A stretch of 64,000 nucleotides of DNA, from the NCBI RefSeq assembly GCF_028475105.1, contig NZ_CP116936.1, positions 620,001 through 684,000 on the forward strand. Direction: 5' to 3'. The notes below the pieces were generated by a model. The model was not told the DNA's origin, did no database searches, and was given only the letters and a program-made list of their open reading frames with translations. This DNA comes from Micromonospora sp. LH3U1 (GTDB lineage Bacteria; Actinomycetota; Actinomycetes; Mycobacteriales; Micromonosporaceae). Below, in pieces: positions 1 through 8,181 of this stretch (positions within the stretch are counted from its first letter, which is position 1; each line of letters starts with the position of its first letter). Made by a program: the position numbers and the translations under genes.

Positions 1-342
1 CGGCTCGCGCCGGACCTGCGCTACCCGCCGGCACTGTTCGCCCTGGTCACCTGCCTCGGCACCCCGACGCCGGTCGCCAATCCGCAGCACCGGCTGCGGG
101 TCCGCACCGACGTGCCGCTGCTGCTCGCCGCCACCGTGCACGACCCGGCGAGCGGGTACAACTGGGCCACCAACGTGGCGCGGCAACTGGGCCGGCACGG
201 CGTGCTGCTCACGTACCAGGGGTGGGGGCACGGCAGCTACACCACCAGCGCGTGCATGGGGCGAGCCATCGACTCGTACCTGATCGACGGTGTGGTGCCG
301 GCCCCGGGGACCACCTGCCCGGCCATCGAACCCGAGGTGTGA
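1..342 (+). CDS. TAP-like alpha/beta-hydrolase peptidase, C-terminal fragment
   Basis: The gene enters from the left edge, so the start and the nucleophile region are missing; the last 113 residues are present in frame 1. They match the C-terminal TAP-like region of secreted actinomycete tripeptidyl aminopeptidases: a strand reading 'PLLLAATVHDPASGYNWA' carries the acidic residue of the triad region, and 'YQGWGHGSY' carries the probable catalytic histidine. Two cysteines ('SACMG' and 'TTCPA') near the end could form the disulfide usual in secreted members. A strong hairpin follows 7 bases after the stop. The family call is fairly secure; substrate and export cannot be judged from this fragment. 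Confidence 0.75.
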   Translation, partial: RLAPDLRYPPALFALVTCLGTPTPVANPQHRLRVRTDVPLLLAATVHDPASGYNWATNVARQLGRHGVLLTYQGWGHGSYTTSACMGRAIDSYLIDGVVPAPGTTCPAIEPEV

Positions 343-349
343 CCGCGCC

Positions 350-391
350 CTGCCGGCCGTCCGGCGTTCAGCTCCGCCGGACGGCCGGCAG
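350..391. terminator. Strong bidirectional hairpin terminator
   Basis: Two perfectly complementary 17-base arms (350-366 and 375-391, beginning CTGCCGGCCGTCC) flank an 8-base loop. The hairpin lies between two convergent genes, the peptidase ending at 342 and the methyltransferase ending at 400. There is no T tract, which is normal for actinomycete terminators. Confidence 0.75.
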
Positions 392-399
392 CGGTGTGC

Positions 400-1041
400 T
401 CAGGGGCGTCGGGTGGCGCGTACGACGACGTCGTGCAGCGTGTTCCCCTGGCCACCGGGGCCGGTCACCGTGCGGTGGTGCTCCTCGGCGGTGGTGATCT
501 CCCACCTGGTGCTGTCCAGTCCGGCGGTGATGTCGGCGAGGGTGACCGACGCCTCGTCCGGTGGGTGGTGCCCGTGCCCGGTGGCTCCGGAGGTGTGCAG
601 GTGCCCGACGATCAGCAGGGTGCCGCCGGGCGCCACCCACGCGGAGATGCGGTCGTAGAAGGCCAGTTGTGGCATCGCGGGGTGCGCGTAGTGCGTCGTG
701 ACCAGATCGAACTGCGCGCGCGGGTCCCAGGTCGTCAGGTCCGCTTCCACCCACCGCACGCGCTCGGACACCCCGCTGTCGCCCGCGCGCTCCGCGGCTC
801 GGGTGAGAGGTTCGGAAGCGATGTCGACCGCGGTGACCTGCCAGCCGTGCGAGGCGAGCCAGATCGCCTCGGCTCCGGCGCCGCACCCGGCATCCAACGC
901 GGAGCCCGGCACCAGGCCGCTGGTCTCACGGGCCAGGTACGGGTGCGCGGGACTCCCGCTCATGGCTCCGGGACGGTCGTGGTGCCCCTGGTGCCAGTGC
1001 CGCTCCCAGTAGTCCTTGTCGAATTCGTGTTGCTCGGTCAT
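400..1041 (-). CDS. Class I SAM-dependent methyltransferase
   Basis: A 213-residue Rossmann-fold methyltransferase. Motif I is 'ALDAGCGAGAE' (about residues 48-58), the acidic post-I motif is 'VTAVDIA' (about 69-75), and 'VEADLTTWD' (about 98-106) is the usual motif II region. The family methylates small molecules or proteins in the cytoplasm; the substrate is not readable here. The ATG is preceded by GAAGGAG at a good distance, which supports this start. It is transcribed divergently from the XRE-cupin regulator at 1130, with an 88-base gap that holds a palindrome, so control by that regulator is likely. The 3' end converges on the hairpin at 350-391. Confidence 0.85.
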   Translation of the reverse strand: MTEQHEFDKDYWERHWHQGHHDRPGAMSGSPAHPYLARETSGLVPGSALDAGCGAGAEAIWLASHGWQVTAVDIASEPLTRAAERAGDSGVSERVRWVEADLTTWDPRAQFDLVTTHYAHPAMPQLAFYDRISAWVAPGGTLLIVGHLHTSGATGHGHHPPDEASVTLADITAGLDSTRWEITTAEEHHRTVTGPGGQGNTLHDVVVRATRRP

Positions 1042-1106
1042 CTGCCTGTGCTCCTTCGCGGGTCACCACCGACTGTGACCGGCACGGGAGCGAGACGCAA
1101 AGCTTC

Positions 1107-1120
1107 TTGCCGAATGGCAA
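1107..1120. promoter_or_regulatory. Palindrome TTGCC-GAAT-GGCAA, candidate XRE operator
   Basis: A perfect inverted repeat with 5-base arms and a 4-base spacer lies 9 bases upstream of the regulator start at 1130, inside the shared divergent promoter of the methyltransferase and the regulator. Its position suggests an autoregulatory operator; binding is inferred. Confidence 0.45.
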
Positions 1121-1129
1121 AATGGGGGC

Positions 1130-1717
1130 ATGGACGAGAACTCGGACCGTACGCTCGATGCTGTCGGGCCGAGGCTGAAGCACCTTCGGCTCCGCCGTGA
1201 CATCACGCTCACCGACCTCGCCGCGGAGACCGGCATCTCCGCCAGCACGCTGTCCAGGCTCGAAGCCGGCCTGCGACGCCCCACGCTCGAGCAACTCCTC
1301 CCGCTCGCTCGGGTCCACGGCGTGACGCTCGACGAACTCGTCGGCGCGCCACCAACCGGCGACCCGCGTATCAACCTGCGCCCCATCGCCACCAGCGACG
1401 GATCAACCATCCTGCCCCTGACCCGCAGACCCGGGGGGATCCAGGCCTACAAGTTCGTCCTCCCGACCGGGTCCGACGACCGCGTACCCGACCTGCGCAC
1501 CCACGAGGGCTACGACTGGGTCTTCGTCCTCAACGGCACGTTGCGTCTCGTCCTCGGCGAGCACAATCTCATCCTCCAAGCCGGGGAAGCCGCCGAGTTC
1601 GACACCCGCACCCCGCACTGGTTCGGGGCCACCAGCTCTGGTCCCGTCGAGTTCCTCAGCCTGATCGGGAAGCAGGGCGAACGCGCACACGTCCGCGCCG
1701 CGCCGAAACTCGATTAG
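1130..1717 (+). CDS. XRE-family regulator with C-terminal cupin domain
   Basis: 195 residues. The N-terminal helix-turn-helix (about residues 15-70) includes 'LTDLAAETGISASTLSRLE', the recognition-helix pattern of XRE/Cro regulators. The C-terminal half (about 120-185) is a cupin barrel with 'GYDWVFVLNGTLRL' and 'TRTPHWFG'. This architecture is common in actinomycete regulators whose cupin senses a small ligand or metal. It is divergent from the methyltransferase at 400-1041 and probably controls both genes through the palindrome at 1107-1120. The stop overlaps the convergent DHFR-fold gene by 4 bases. The ATG is followed by a good HTH start; no strong ribosome binding site is visible. Confidence 0.88.
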   Translation: MDENSDRTLDAVGPRLKHLRLRRDITLTDLAAETGISASTLSRLEAGLRRPTLEQLLPLARVHGVTLDELVGAPPTGDPRINLRPIATSDGSTILPLTRRPGGIQAYKFVLPTGSDDRVPDLRTHEGYDWVFVLNGTLRLVLGEHNLILQAGEAAEFDTRTPHWFGATSSGPVEFLSLIGKQGERAHVRAAPKLD

Positions 1718-2340
1718 CGCACGACGCGGTAGCTCAGGTGCGTCACTGTCGGCCCGGCCACCACCGCCACCTGCTCCAGGTGCGGCGCGATGCCGTCGAA
1801 GAGCCGCTCGCCGCCCCCGAGCACGATCGGCACCAGGTGCAGGTGCAGAGTGTCGATCAGCCCGGCGGCCAGATACTGCCGGACCGTGCTCGCCCCGCCG
1901 GCGATCGACACCTGCCGGTCGCCCGCCGCCTCTCGCGCCTGCCGCAGCGCCGAGTCGATCCCGTCGGTGACGAATCGGAACTCGGTGCCGCCCCGCATCA
2001 CCAGCGGCGCCCGGGGGTGGTGGCTGAGCACGAACACCGGGGTACGGAACGGCGGGTCGTCGCCCCACCAGCCCTGCCAGCTCTCGTCCCAGTCGCCGTC
2101 CCCGCCGCCGAACATCCGACGACCCATCACATACGCGCCGACGTCGCGGGTCATCTCCTCGACGATGTCCGCGTCGACACCCCGGTCACCGCCGGTCAGC
2201 CCGTGCTGCGCCCGCCAGGTGTCCAGGCCGAAGACCCACTCGTGCAACCGCAGGCCTCCCCGGCCCAGCGGATCCTGCCGACTCTGTTCCGGCCCCGCCA
2301 CGTACCCGTCCAGCGAGATCGACAACTGACTGCTCACCAT
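1714..2340 (-). CDS. Dihydrofolate reductase-fold (RibD C-terminal) family protein
   Basis: 208 residues beginning 'MVSSQLSISLDGYVAGPEQ', the standard opening of the DHFR-like/RibD C-terminal family; 'YVMGRRMFGGG' and 'VSIAGGASTVRQYL' are the nucleotide-binding core and the conserved GG motif near the end. Such proteins bind NADPH and may reduce pterin- or flavin-like substrates, but most are unassigned. A second ATG six bases upstream (2346) exists; the one at 2340 is preferred because GAAGGG sits 8 bases ahead of it. It is the last gene of the run DGPF protein, ECF42 sigma factor, this gene, so it is probably a cargo gene of that sigma factor. Confidence 0.88.
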   Translation of the reverse strand: MVSSQLSISLDGYVAGPEQSRQDPLGRGGLRLHEWVFGLDTWRAQHGLTGGDRGVDADIVEEMTRDVGAYVMGRRMFGGGDGDWDESWQGWWGDDPPFRTPVFVLSHHPRAPLVMRGGTEFRFVTDGIDSALRQAREAAGDRQVSIAGGASTVRQYLAAGLIDTLHLHLVPIVLGGGERLFDGIAPHLEQVAVVAGPTVTHLSYRVVR

Positions 2341-2357
2341 GTTCATGTCCCTTCGAC

Positions 2358-2373
2358 TCCGGCGATCGCCGGA
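2358..2373. repeat. Perfect 16-base palindrome TCCGGCGATCGCCGGA
   Basis: This self-complementary sequence occupies almost all of the 35-base gap between the ECF42 stop and the DHFR-fold gene start. It could form a small hairpin that uncouples expression of the two genes, or serve as a protein site. Nothing beyond the sequence itself supports a function. Confidence 0.4.
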
Positions 2374-2375
2374 AC

Positions 2376-3629
2376 TCATCGCGGCGTGGCCAATCGGGCG
2401 GCCCGCAGCTCCAGATACCGCTGCTCGGGAAGGCTCGTGGTGCCGCGCGCCGCGGCCAGGTAGGCCGCCCGCGCCGCCTCGGCGTCCCCGGCCAATTCGA
2501 GCAGGTGGGCCCGGACGGCGGCGAGCCGGTGATGCCCGGCGGTGCGCTCGTCTGCGTCGAGCGGTGTGAGCAGGGCGAGCCCGGCCCTGGGCCCGTCCAC
2601 CATGGCTACCGCCACCGACTGGTTGAGGGTGACCATCGGGTTCGGCGCGATCCGGGCCAGCAGTCGGTAGAGCGCGACGATCTGCCGCCAGTCCGTCTCG
2701 GCCGCCGTCGACGCCTCGGCGTGCACCGCGGCGATCGCCGCCTGGAGCTGGTACGGGCCGGGCGGCGACCAGGTCAACGCCTCGGTGATCAGCGCGATCC
2801 CCTGCGCGATGGCGGCTGCGTCCCACCGGGTGCGGTCCTGCTCGGCCAGCGGCACCAGCTCCCCGTCCGGGCCGAGCCGGGCCGCCCGGTGCGCGTCGGT
2901 GAGCAGCATGAGTGCCAGCAGCCCGGCCACCTCGCCGTCGTCGGGCAGCAGCCCGTGCAGGATGCGGGCCAGCCGGATCGCCTCACCGGTCAGCTCGGCC
3001 CGGTGCAGGTCCGGGCCACTGGACGCGGTATACCCCTCGTTGAAGATCAGGTAGAGCACGCGGAGCACCGTCCGCAGCCGCTCGTTCCGCTCACCCGGTT
3101 CGGGCATGACGAACCGGGCCCCAGCGGCCTCGATCCGCTGCTTGGCCCGGCGGATCCGTTGGCTCATCGTCGCCTCCGGCACCAGGTGCGCCCGGGCGAT
3201 CTGGGCGGTGCTGAGGCCGCCGACCGCACGCAGGGTGAGCGTCACCTGCGCCGATCCGGTCAGCGCCGGGTGGCAGCAGAGGAACAGCAGCGTGAGTGTG
3301 TCGTCGGCGTCCGGGACGGTCGGCTCCGCGTCGGCCGCCGGCGCCACCCCGGCGTACGCCGGCTCACGCAGTGCCACCGCCACCTCGCGGTCCCGGCGGG
3401 CGCTCTCGCTGCGCCACTCGTCGGTGAGCCGGCGGGTTGCCACGGTGAGCAGCCAGGCGCGGGGGTTGTCCGGTAGGCCCTGACCGGGCCACTGTGTCGC
3501 GGCGGCGAGCAGTGCCTCCTGGACCGCGTCCTCGCAGCGGTCGAACTGGCCGTGCCGGCGGACCAGCAGGCCGAGGACCTGCGGCGCCAGCATGCGCAGC
3601 AGATCCTCGACCGTCCGGTCGTCGGTCAC
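2376..3629 (-). CDS. ECF42-type RNA polymerase sigma factor with C-terminal TPR extension
   Basis: 417 residues, about twice the size of a plain ECF sigma factor. Region 2 (about 8-70) includes 'DRCEDAVQEALLAA' and 'PRAWLLTVATRRLTDEWR'; region 4 (about 110-165) includes 'LSTAQIARAHLVPEATMSQR'. A helical, TPR-like extension runs to the end. ECF42 proteins are known to be encoded next to DGPF (YCII-like) proteins and to carry this extension in place of a classical anti-sigma factor; both features are seen here. Its GTG start overlaps the DGPF gene stop (GTGA), indicating translational coupling. The usual targets of ECF42 factors are their own DGPF neighbours; the stimulus is not known. Confidence 0.93.
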   Translation of the reverse strand: MTDDRTVEDLLRMLAPQVLGLLVRRHGQFDRCEDAVQEALLAAATQWPGQGLPDNPRAWLLTVATRRLTDEWRSESARRDREVAVALREPAYAGVAPAADAEPTVPDADDTLTLLFLCCHPALTGSAQVTLTLRAVGGLSTAQIARAHLVPEATMSQRIRRAKQRIEAAGARFVMPEPGERNERLRTVLRVLYLIFNEGYTASSGPDLHRAELTGEAIRLARILHGLLPDDGEVAGLLALMLLTDAHRAARLGPDGELVPLAEQDRTRWDAAAIAQGIALITEALTWSPPGPYQLQAAIAAVHAEASTAAETDWRQIVALYRLLARIAPNPMVTLNQSVAVAMVDGPRAGLALLTPLDADERTAGHHRLAAVRAHLLELAGDAEAARAAYLAAARGTTSLPEQRYLELRAARLATPR

Positions 3630-3991
3630 ATCTCCGTCCCGGCCTGCTCCATGACCGGGCGGACCTCCATGGCGCCGCCGTGCCGTACGTCCGGCCAGCG
3701 GGCGGCGATCTCGGCGGCCCTCTGCGGGCTGTCGCAGTCCACGGTCAGGTAGCCGGCGAACTGTTCCTTGCTCTCCATGAACGGCCCGTCGACGACCTCG
3801 GGGTTGCCGTCCACGAGCCGGACCGTGAACGTCTGCGACGGGTTGGCCAGCGCCTGGCCGTCGACCAGCTCACCGGTCTCGGTCAGCTCCTTCATGATCT
3901 CGTCGACCTCGCCGAAGAGGGCGGTACGGTCCTGCTCGGTCAGCTCCTCGGTGAAGCCGGGCCGGTTCCAGATCAGCAGCATGTACTTCAC
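3626..3991 (-). CDS. DGPF-domain (YCII-related) protein
   Basis: 121 residues starting GTG ('KYMLLIWNRPG'), the classical YCII-related opening, with the name-giving DGPF motif in 'VVDGPFMESKEQFAGY'. Members are small ferredoxin-like-fold proteins of unknown biochemical role that accompany ECF42 sigma factors, which regulate them. It is first in the operon and overlaps the sigma factor by 4 bases. The roughly 138 bases upstream (3992-4129) separate it from the 3' end of the next minus-strand gene and must hold the promoter; I could not recognise a convincing ECF42 promoter there. Confidence 0.92.
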   Translation of the reverse strand: MKYMLLIWNRPGFTEELTEQDRTALFGEVDEIMKELTETGELVDGQALANPSQTFTVRLVDGNPEVVDGPFMESKEQFAGYLTVDCDSPQRAAEIAARWPDVRHGGAMEVRPVMEQAGTEM

Positions 3992-4129
3992 GGCGATGCT
4001 CCTCAGGCATTGATCGCACCCCGGTCGGGGGGCGGTTCACCGGAGGGTCGGAGCCGAGACCCCGTTCCCTACGGCGTACCGAAGAAAATCGCAGAAAAGT
4101 CCGCCGGTGGCGGTCCCACGCCGGTCGGG

Positions 4130-5395
4130 TCAGCGCGGGTCTGGCCGACCGGGCACCTGTCGGGGCTTGCGGCCCCCGCCCACGTCCAACGACGCCCGGT
4201 CGGCGGCCGAGGTGCCGGACGACCAGCCCTCAGCGTCCCGGACGCTGAGCCGGTGCCGGGTGACACCCGGGAACAGCGTGTCCAGCCGTTCCCGGACCGC
4301 CTCGCCCCGCGCGGCGAGCACCGGCAGCAGCCGCTCCGACCCGGCCGTCTCGGCTGCCGCCCGGTCCGCCGCGTCCGTTGCCGCCTCGGTGGCCGCGCGC
4401 AGCCGCTCGCCGATCCGCAGCGCGAACGCGTTGAGGAAGGACTCGTCCCAGACCTTCGTCCGCCGCCCCGACCCCGCCCGCCGCTCGGCGCGCCCCCGCA
4501 GCATCGCCCCGGTGGCCTGGACGAGCAGCGAGGTGTAGAGCAACTCCACCGCCACCAGATCGGCCGGCCAGCCCAGCACGGTGGCGAAGCCGAGATCGTC
4601 GGACCAGACCGCCTCGCACCTGTTCGCCGCCGCCACCTCCTGCACCAGCAGTGCCTTCGCGCCCGCGTACGGGGTGTCGGTGCTGAGCCGCACCCCGCCG
4701 GGCAGGTCGCCGCGCTCCGACCCGGCGGCCAGCAGCGCCTCGTCGATGCTGTGCCGGGCGATCAGCTCCTGCGCCTTACCGGTCAGCGCCTCCGCCTCGG
4801 CCGGGAAGGTCGTCGACTCGGCCTTGGCCAGCAGGGCCCGTACCCGGTTCAGCATCGGCGACCCGCTGCGGGTGCTACCGGCTGTCCGGGCGGTCGCCGC
4901 GCCGGTCGTGCCCGGCGGTGGGCGCAGCACCGCGATCGGCGGCAGGCCCTCCAGCAGCGCGAGTACGTCCACGGCTGCGCGGAGCGCGTCGGGCCGGTCC
5001 AGCCCGGCGTGTGCCGACCAGTAGGTCAGCACGGCCCGGTCGTCGTCCCACCGCACCTCGGCGGCCAGCTCTCGCAACTGCTCGTCCCACCAGGCCGGGA
5101 CCGGCTCTGCCTGCTCGCGGCGTTGGACGGCCATCGCGTCGCGGACCAACCGGGCCGAGCGGGCGTCGAGCCGCCGGCTGATGATCCGGTCCACGTCGAC
5201 CGGCTGCCAACCGCGCGGCCAGAGCCAGCTCAGGCCGCGGACCAGGCGACGCAGCAACGCGGCGTCCACCGCCGTGGTGCCGTCCGCCGCGCCGGTGCCG
5301 ACCATCAGTTGGTCCAGCTGCCGTTCGGCCTGCCGTACGTCGGTACCGCGCACCGCCGCGAGTGCGTTGGCGACGAGTTCGTCCGCGTCCGGCAC
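4130..5395 (-). CDS. DUF2786 domain protein
   Basis: 421 residues from a GTG at 5395, chosen because AAGGAGG lies 6 bases upstream; the frame stays open further upstream, and an ATG at 5461 is the alternative. A DUF2786 segment (about residues 180-220) contains 'LNRVRALLAKAESTTFPAEA' and 'QELIARHSIDEALL', a short helical unit often attached to zinc-dependent or DNA-associated domains. The remainder is helix-rich with no catalytic motif I can name. It stands alone on the minus strand, divergent from the DUF2243 gene at 5615. Function unknown; it is likely cytoplasmic because no signal or membrane segment is seen. Confidence 0.82.
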   Translation of the reverse strand: MPDADELVANALAAVRGTDVRQAERQLDQLMVGTGAADGTTAVDAALLRRLVRGLSWLWPRGWQPVDVDRIISRRLDARSARLVRDAMAVQRREQAEPVPAWWDEQLRELAAEVRWDDDRAVLTYWSAHAGLDRPDALRAAVDVLALLEGLPPIAVLRPPPGTTGAATARTAGSTRSGSPMLNRVRALLAKAESTTFPAEAEALTGKAQELIARHSIDEALLAAGSERGDLPGGVRLSTDTPYAGAKALLVQEVAAANRCEAVWSDDLGFATVLGWPADLVAVELLYTSLLVQATGAMLRGRAERRAGSGRRTKVWDESFLNAFALRIGERLRAATEAATDAADRAAAETAGSERLLPVLAARGEAVRERLDTLFPGVTRHRLSVRDAEGWSSGTSAADRASLDVGGGRKPRQVPGRPDPR

Positions 5396-5614
5396 GGGCA
5401 CCTCCTTCTCGCGCTTCGCTGCCTTCTCGGGATCCGCTGCCCCTCCAGGTTCAATGATCATGCCGTGAGTCGTGCGGGAGTCGCGAAACGGGGATGTCAC
5501 CGGACACCTCGGTATCACCGAACTCATATCGATCGTCCGCAGTAACGCCGGAGGACATGATCCGTCCGGTTCGGGGTAGTTCCGTCCTTAACCGGCATGG
5601 ATGCGAGGTGTGTG

Positions 5615-6097
5615 ATGGCCGATCGGAGCCTGCCAGGCGCACGGACCGTCGACGTTCGTTCCTCCACGCTCGTCGGCGTCCTGATCGGCATCGCGATCAT
5701 GGCCGCGGTGGACGAGATCGTCTTTCACCAGCTGCTGGCCTGGCACCACTTCTACGACCGGTCCACCCCGTCAGTGGCGCTGCTCTCGGACGGGCTGCTG
5801 CACGCCGCCGAGGTGATCGCCCTGGTCGGCGGGTTCTTCTGGTTCGCCGACCTGCGCCGGCGACGTGCCCTGTCGGCCCGGCTGGCCTGGGGTGGCTTCC
5901 TGCTCGGCGCCGGAGGCTTCCAACTCTTCGACGGGCTGGTCGACCACAAGGTGCTCCGGCTGCACCAGATCCGCTACGGCGTACACCTGGTGCCGTACGA
6001 CGTGGTGTGGAACGTGGCCGGCGCGGTGCTGCTGCTGGCCGGCGCCGCCGTGGTCTGGTGGGCTCGGTCCCGCCGGCCGGACGACGGCCCCCGGTGA
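5615..6097 (+). CDS. DUF2243 multi-spanning membrane protein
   Basis: 160 residues with four hydrophobic segments, including 'TLVGVLIGIAIMAAVDEIVF' and a C-terminal 'VVWNVAGAVLLLAGAAVVWW'. Conserved histidines ('FHQLLAWHHFY' and 'FDGLVDHKVLRLHQIRYG') are typical of DUF2243, a family of inner-membrane proteins usually next to CtaG-like genes. The ATG at 5615 is preferred to one at 5597 because GAGG lies at a suitable distance. The stop overlaps the next start (GTGA), so the two are translationally coupled. The histidines suggest metal or haem handling near the respiratory chain; that is inference. Confidence 0.88.
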   Translation: MADRSLPGARTVDVRSSTLVGVLIGIAIMAAVDEIVFHQLLAWHHFYDRSTPSVALLSDGLLHAAEVIALVGGFFWFADLRRRRALSARLAWGGFLLGAGGFQLFDGLVDHKVLRLHQIRYGVHLVPYDVVWNVAGAVLLLAGAAVVWWARSRRPDDGPR

Positions 6098-6975
6098 CGG
6101 CGGTCCTCGCCGGCCTGCCGGGCTGGTCCGCGCCGCCCACGCTCGCGCACGGCGGACACGGGGCGGATGCGCCGAGCTGGTTTCCGTTGCTCCCGGTCGC
6201 GTTGCTGGCGGGCGGCTACCTGCTGGCCGCCGTACGCGACCCACGGGGGTGGGACCACCGCCGTACCGCCGCCTGGCTGGTCGGCTGCGCCCTACTGGCG
6301 GTTGCTGTCGGGCCGCTGGCCCAACTCCCCGAGGACCCACGCGGGCACATGGCGCAGCACCTGCTGCTCGGCATGCTGGCCCCGCTCGGGCTGGTCCTCG
6401 GCGCCCCGGTGACGCTGCTGCTGCGGGTCGCCCCGACGCCGGTACGCCGGGCGGTGGGCCGGCTGCTGCGCGCCCGCCCGCTGCACCTGATCGCCCACCC
6501 GGTCACCGCCGCGCTGCTGAGCACGGGCGGGCTCGCGCTGGTCCTACTCACCCCGCTGTACGCGGCGGCGGAGCGTCAGCCTGCTCTGCACCACGCCCTG
6601 CACCTGCACTACCTGGCCGCCGGATACCTCTTCGCCTGGTCGTTGGCGGGCCCGGACCCGGCGCCGCGTCGCCCGGGACTGGCGGTCCGGGTCGGCGCGC
6701 TACTCGGTGCGGCGGCCGGCCACGCCGTGCTGGCCAAGTACCTGTACGCGCAAGCCGGAAGCCTCCCGCCCGGCCTCACCAGCCGTGACCCGGCGGCATT
6801 CCAGTCGGCCGCCCAGCTCATGTACTACGGCGGTGACCTGGCAGAGCTGTTGCTGGCGACAGCCCTCTTCGCCGCCTGGTACAACCGCCCGACCCGGGCG
6901 CGGCACCCCCGGCCCTCCCCGTTGATCAAGAGGTTTGCGTCACCAGAGGACGGATCCTTGACGCAAACTTCTTGA
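6094..6975 (+). CDS. ctaG: Cytochrome c oxidase assembly factor, CtaG/caa3 type
   Basis: 293 residues with about seven membrane segments. 'HMAQHLLLGMLAPLGLVLGA' is the family signature, and later segments include 'HALHLHYLAAGYLFAW' and 'LMYYGGDLAELLLATALFAA'. Bacillus-type CtaG proteins help assemble the CuA site of caa3 oxidase at the cytoplasmic membrane. The gene starts with GTG overlapping the DUF2243 stop, and the pair is a recurrent actinomycete arrangement. The last 18 codons lie inside a long inverted repeat (6921-6980), so the C-terminal tail is also terminator sequence. The symbol follows the family; the exact oxidase served is not shown. Confidence 0.88.
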   Translation: MTAVLAGLPGWSAPPTLAHGGHGADAPSWFPLLPVALLAGGYLLAAVRDPRGWDHRRTAAWLVGCALLAVAVGPLAQLPEDPRGHMAQHLLLGMLAPLGLVLGAPVTLLLRVAPTPVRRAVGRLLRARPLHLIAHPVTAALLSTGGLALVLLTPLYAAAERQPALHHALHLHYLAAGYLFAWSLAGPDPAPRRPGLAVRVGALLGAAAGHAVLAKYLYAQAGSLPPGLTSRDPAAFQSAAQLMYYGGDLAELLLATALFAAWYNRPTRARHPRPSPLIKRFASPEDGSLTQTS

Positions 6976-6980
6976 TCAAC
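6921..6980. terminator. Long GATC-containing inverted repeat, bidirectional terminator
   Basis: Arms 6921-6942 and 6959-6980 (GTTGATCAAGAGGTTTGCGT... and its complement) pair over 22 bases with one G-T wobble around a 16-base loop. The repeat overlaps the 3' end of ctaG and sits 20 bases from the convergent CaiB stop, an ideal position for a shared terminator. It is one of four such long hairpins in the window. Confidence 0.7.
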
Positions 6981-6999
6981 CCCGGGAGAGGTCCGGGGG

Positions 7000-8181
7000 T
7001 CAGGTGCGCTGCGGCCAGGCGGTGAGGATTTTTTCGACCGGTAGGGCGTCCTGCTCCGGGTCTGGGGCTGGGGTCGGGCGGGCGGTTGGCGTTCGGTCGA
7101 AGCGGGGTGCTGGGGCGGGCTGGATCTCGCCGCCCACCTCGACGAAGGTGTCCCGCGTGGCGTTGTGCGGGTGGTGGTGCGCCTCGCCCGGGGCGAGCAC
7201 CGGCGCGACGCAGGCGTCCAGGTCGGCGAAGACCGCCGTCCACTCGGCCCGGGTCCGTTCGGCGAACCGCTCGGTGAACCGCTGGCGCAACTCGTCCCAG
7301 CCGCTCGGGTCGTACTGGTCGGGCAGGTCCGGGTCGTCGGCGAGGCCGAGGCCGCTGAGGAGTACGGCGTAGAAGGCTGGTTCCATCGCGCCGACGGCCA
7401 TGAATCCACCGTCGGCGGTGCGGTACGTGTCGTAGAACGGCGCCCCGCCGTCGAACATGTTGCGCCCGCGCGGCGCGGCCCACAGGCCGGTGCCGAGCAG
7501 CCCGTGCAGGAACGAGGTGAGCAGCGCCGAGCCGTCCACCATCGCCGCGTCGACCACCTGGCCGAGACCGGAGCGTTCCCGTTCCAGCAGTGCGGCCAGC
7601 ACGCCGACGGCGAGCAGCATGCCGCCCCCACCGAAGTCACCGAGCAGGTTCATCGGCGCGTACGGGCGCTCACCGGCGCGGCCCAGCGGCTCCAACGCCC
7701 CGGCGACCGCGATGTAGTCGATGTCGTGCCCGGCTCGGGCTGCCAGCGGGCCGTCCTGACCCCAGCCGGTCATCCGCGCGTACACCAGACGGGGGTTGCG
7801 GGCCTGGCAGACCTCCGGCCCGAAGCCGAGCCGCTCGGCAACCCCCGGCCGGTACGCCTCGACCAGCACGTCCGCCCGCTCCACCAGACGCAGCAAGTCC
7901 GTCACTCCGGTCGGGGATTTCAGGTCCAGCGTGGTGACCCGCCGGCCGCGCTGCAACGGCCCGCCGGTTGGCGCGGCGAGCCGTCCCGCACCCGGCCCAC
8001 CCGGCCGGTCCACCCGCACCACGTCCGCGCCCAGGTCAGCGAGCACCATGCAACCGAACGGCGCCGGGGCGAGGCTCGCGAGTTCGACCACCCGCACCCC
8101 GGCGAGCGGCCCACCGCGCGCCGTCGCACCCGAGTCGTCGGCCGTCTCTGGCCCGCCGGGGGCCGACCAGGGCGCTGTCAC
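7000..8181 (-). CDS. CaiB/BaiF CoA-transferase family, probable alpha-methylacyl-CoA racemase
   Basis: 393 residues from a GTG that overlaps the upstream stop (GTGA). The family III CoA-transferase core is clear: 'LAGVRVVELASLAPAPFGCM' near residue 27, 'DLGADVVRVDRPGGPG', 'LDLKSPTG', and 'LRLVERADVLVEAYRPGVAE'. The wording of 'RMTGWGQDGPLAARAGHDI' is close to racemases (AMACR/Mcr), where the His-Asp pair removes and returns the alpha proton of 2-methylacyl-CoA. It is last in the beta-oxidation operon, where racemising branched acyl-CoAs before dehydrogenation makes sense. A CoA-transferase activity is the main alternative. Confidence 0.87.
   Translation of the reverse strand: MTAPWSAPGGPETADDSGATARGGPLAGVRVVELASLAPAPFGCMVLADLGADVVRVDRPGGPGAGRLAAPTGGPLQRGRRVTTLDLKSPTGVTDLLRLVERADVLVEAYRPGVAERLGFGPEVCQARNPRLVYARMTGWGQDGPLAARAGHDIDYIAVAGALEPLGRAGERPYAPMNLLGDFGGGGMLLAVGVLAALLERERSGLGQVVDAAMVDGSALLTSFLHGLLGTGLWAAPRGRNMFDGGAPFYDTYRTADGGFMAVGAMEPAFYAVLLSGLGLADDPDLPDQYDPSGWDELRQRFTERFAERTRAEWTAVFADLDACVAPVLAPGEAHHHPHNATRDTFVEVGGEIQPAPAPRFDRTPTARPTPAPDPEQDALPVEKILTAWPQRT

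Noticed and set aside
3494..5545. A 683-codon plus-strand open frame spanning the DGPF and DUF2786 genes
   Set aside because: It crosses two well-defined minus-strand genes and an intergenic gap without any motif.
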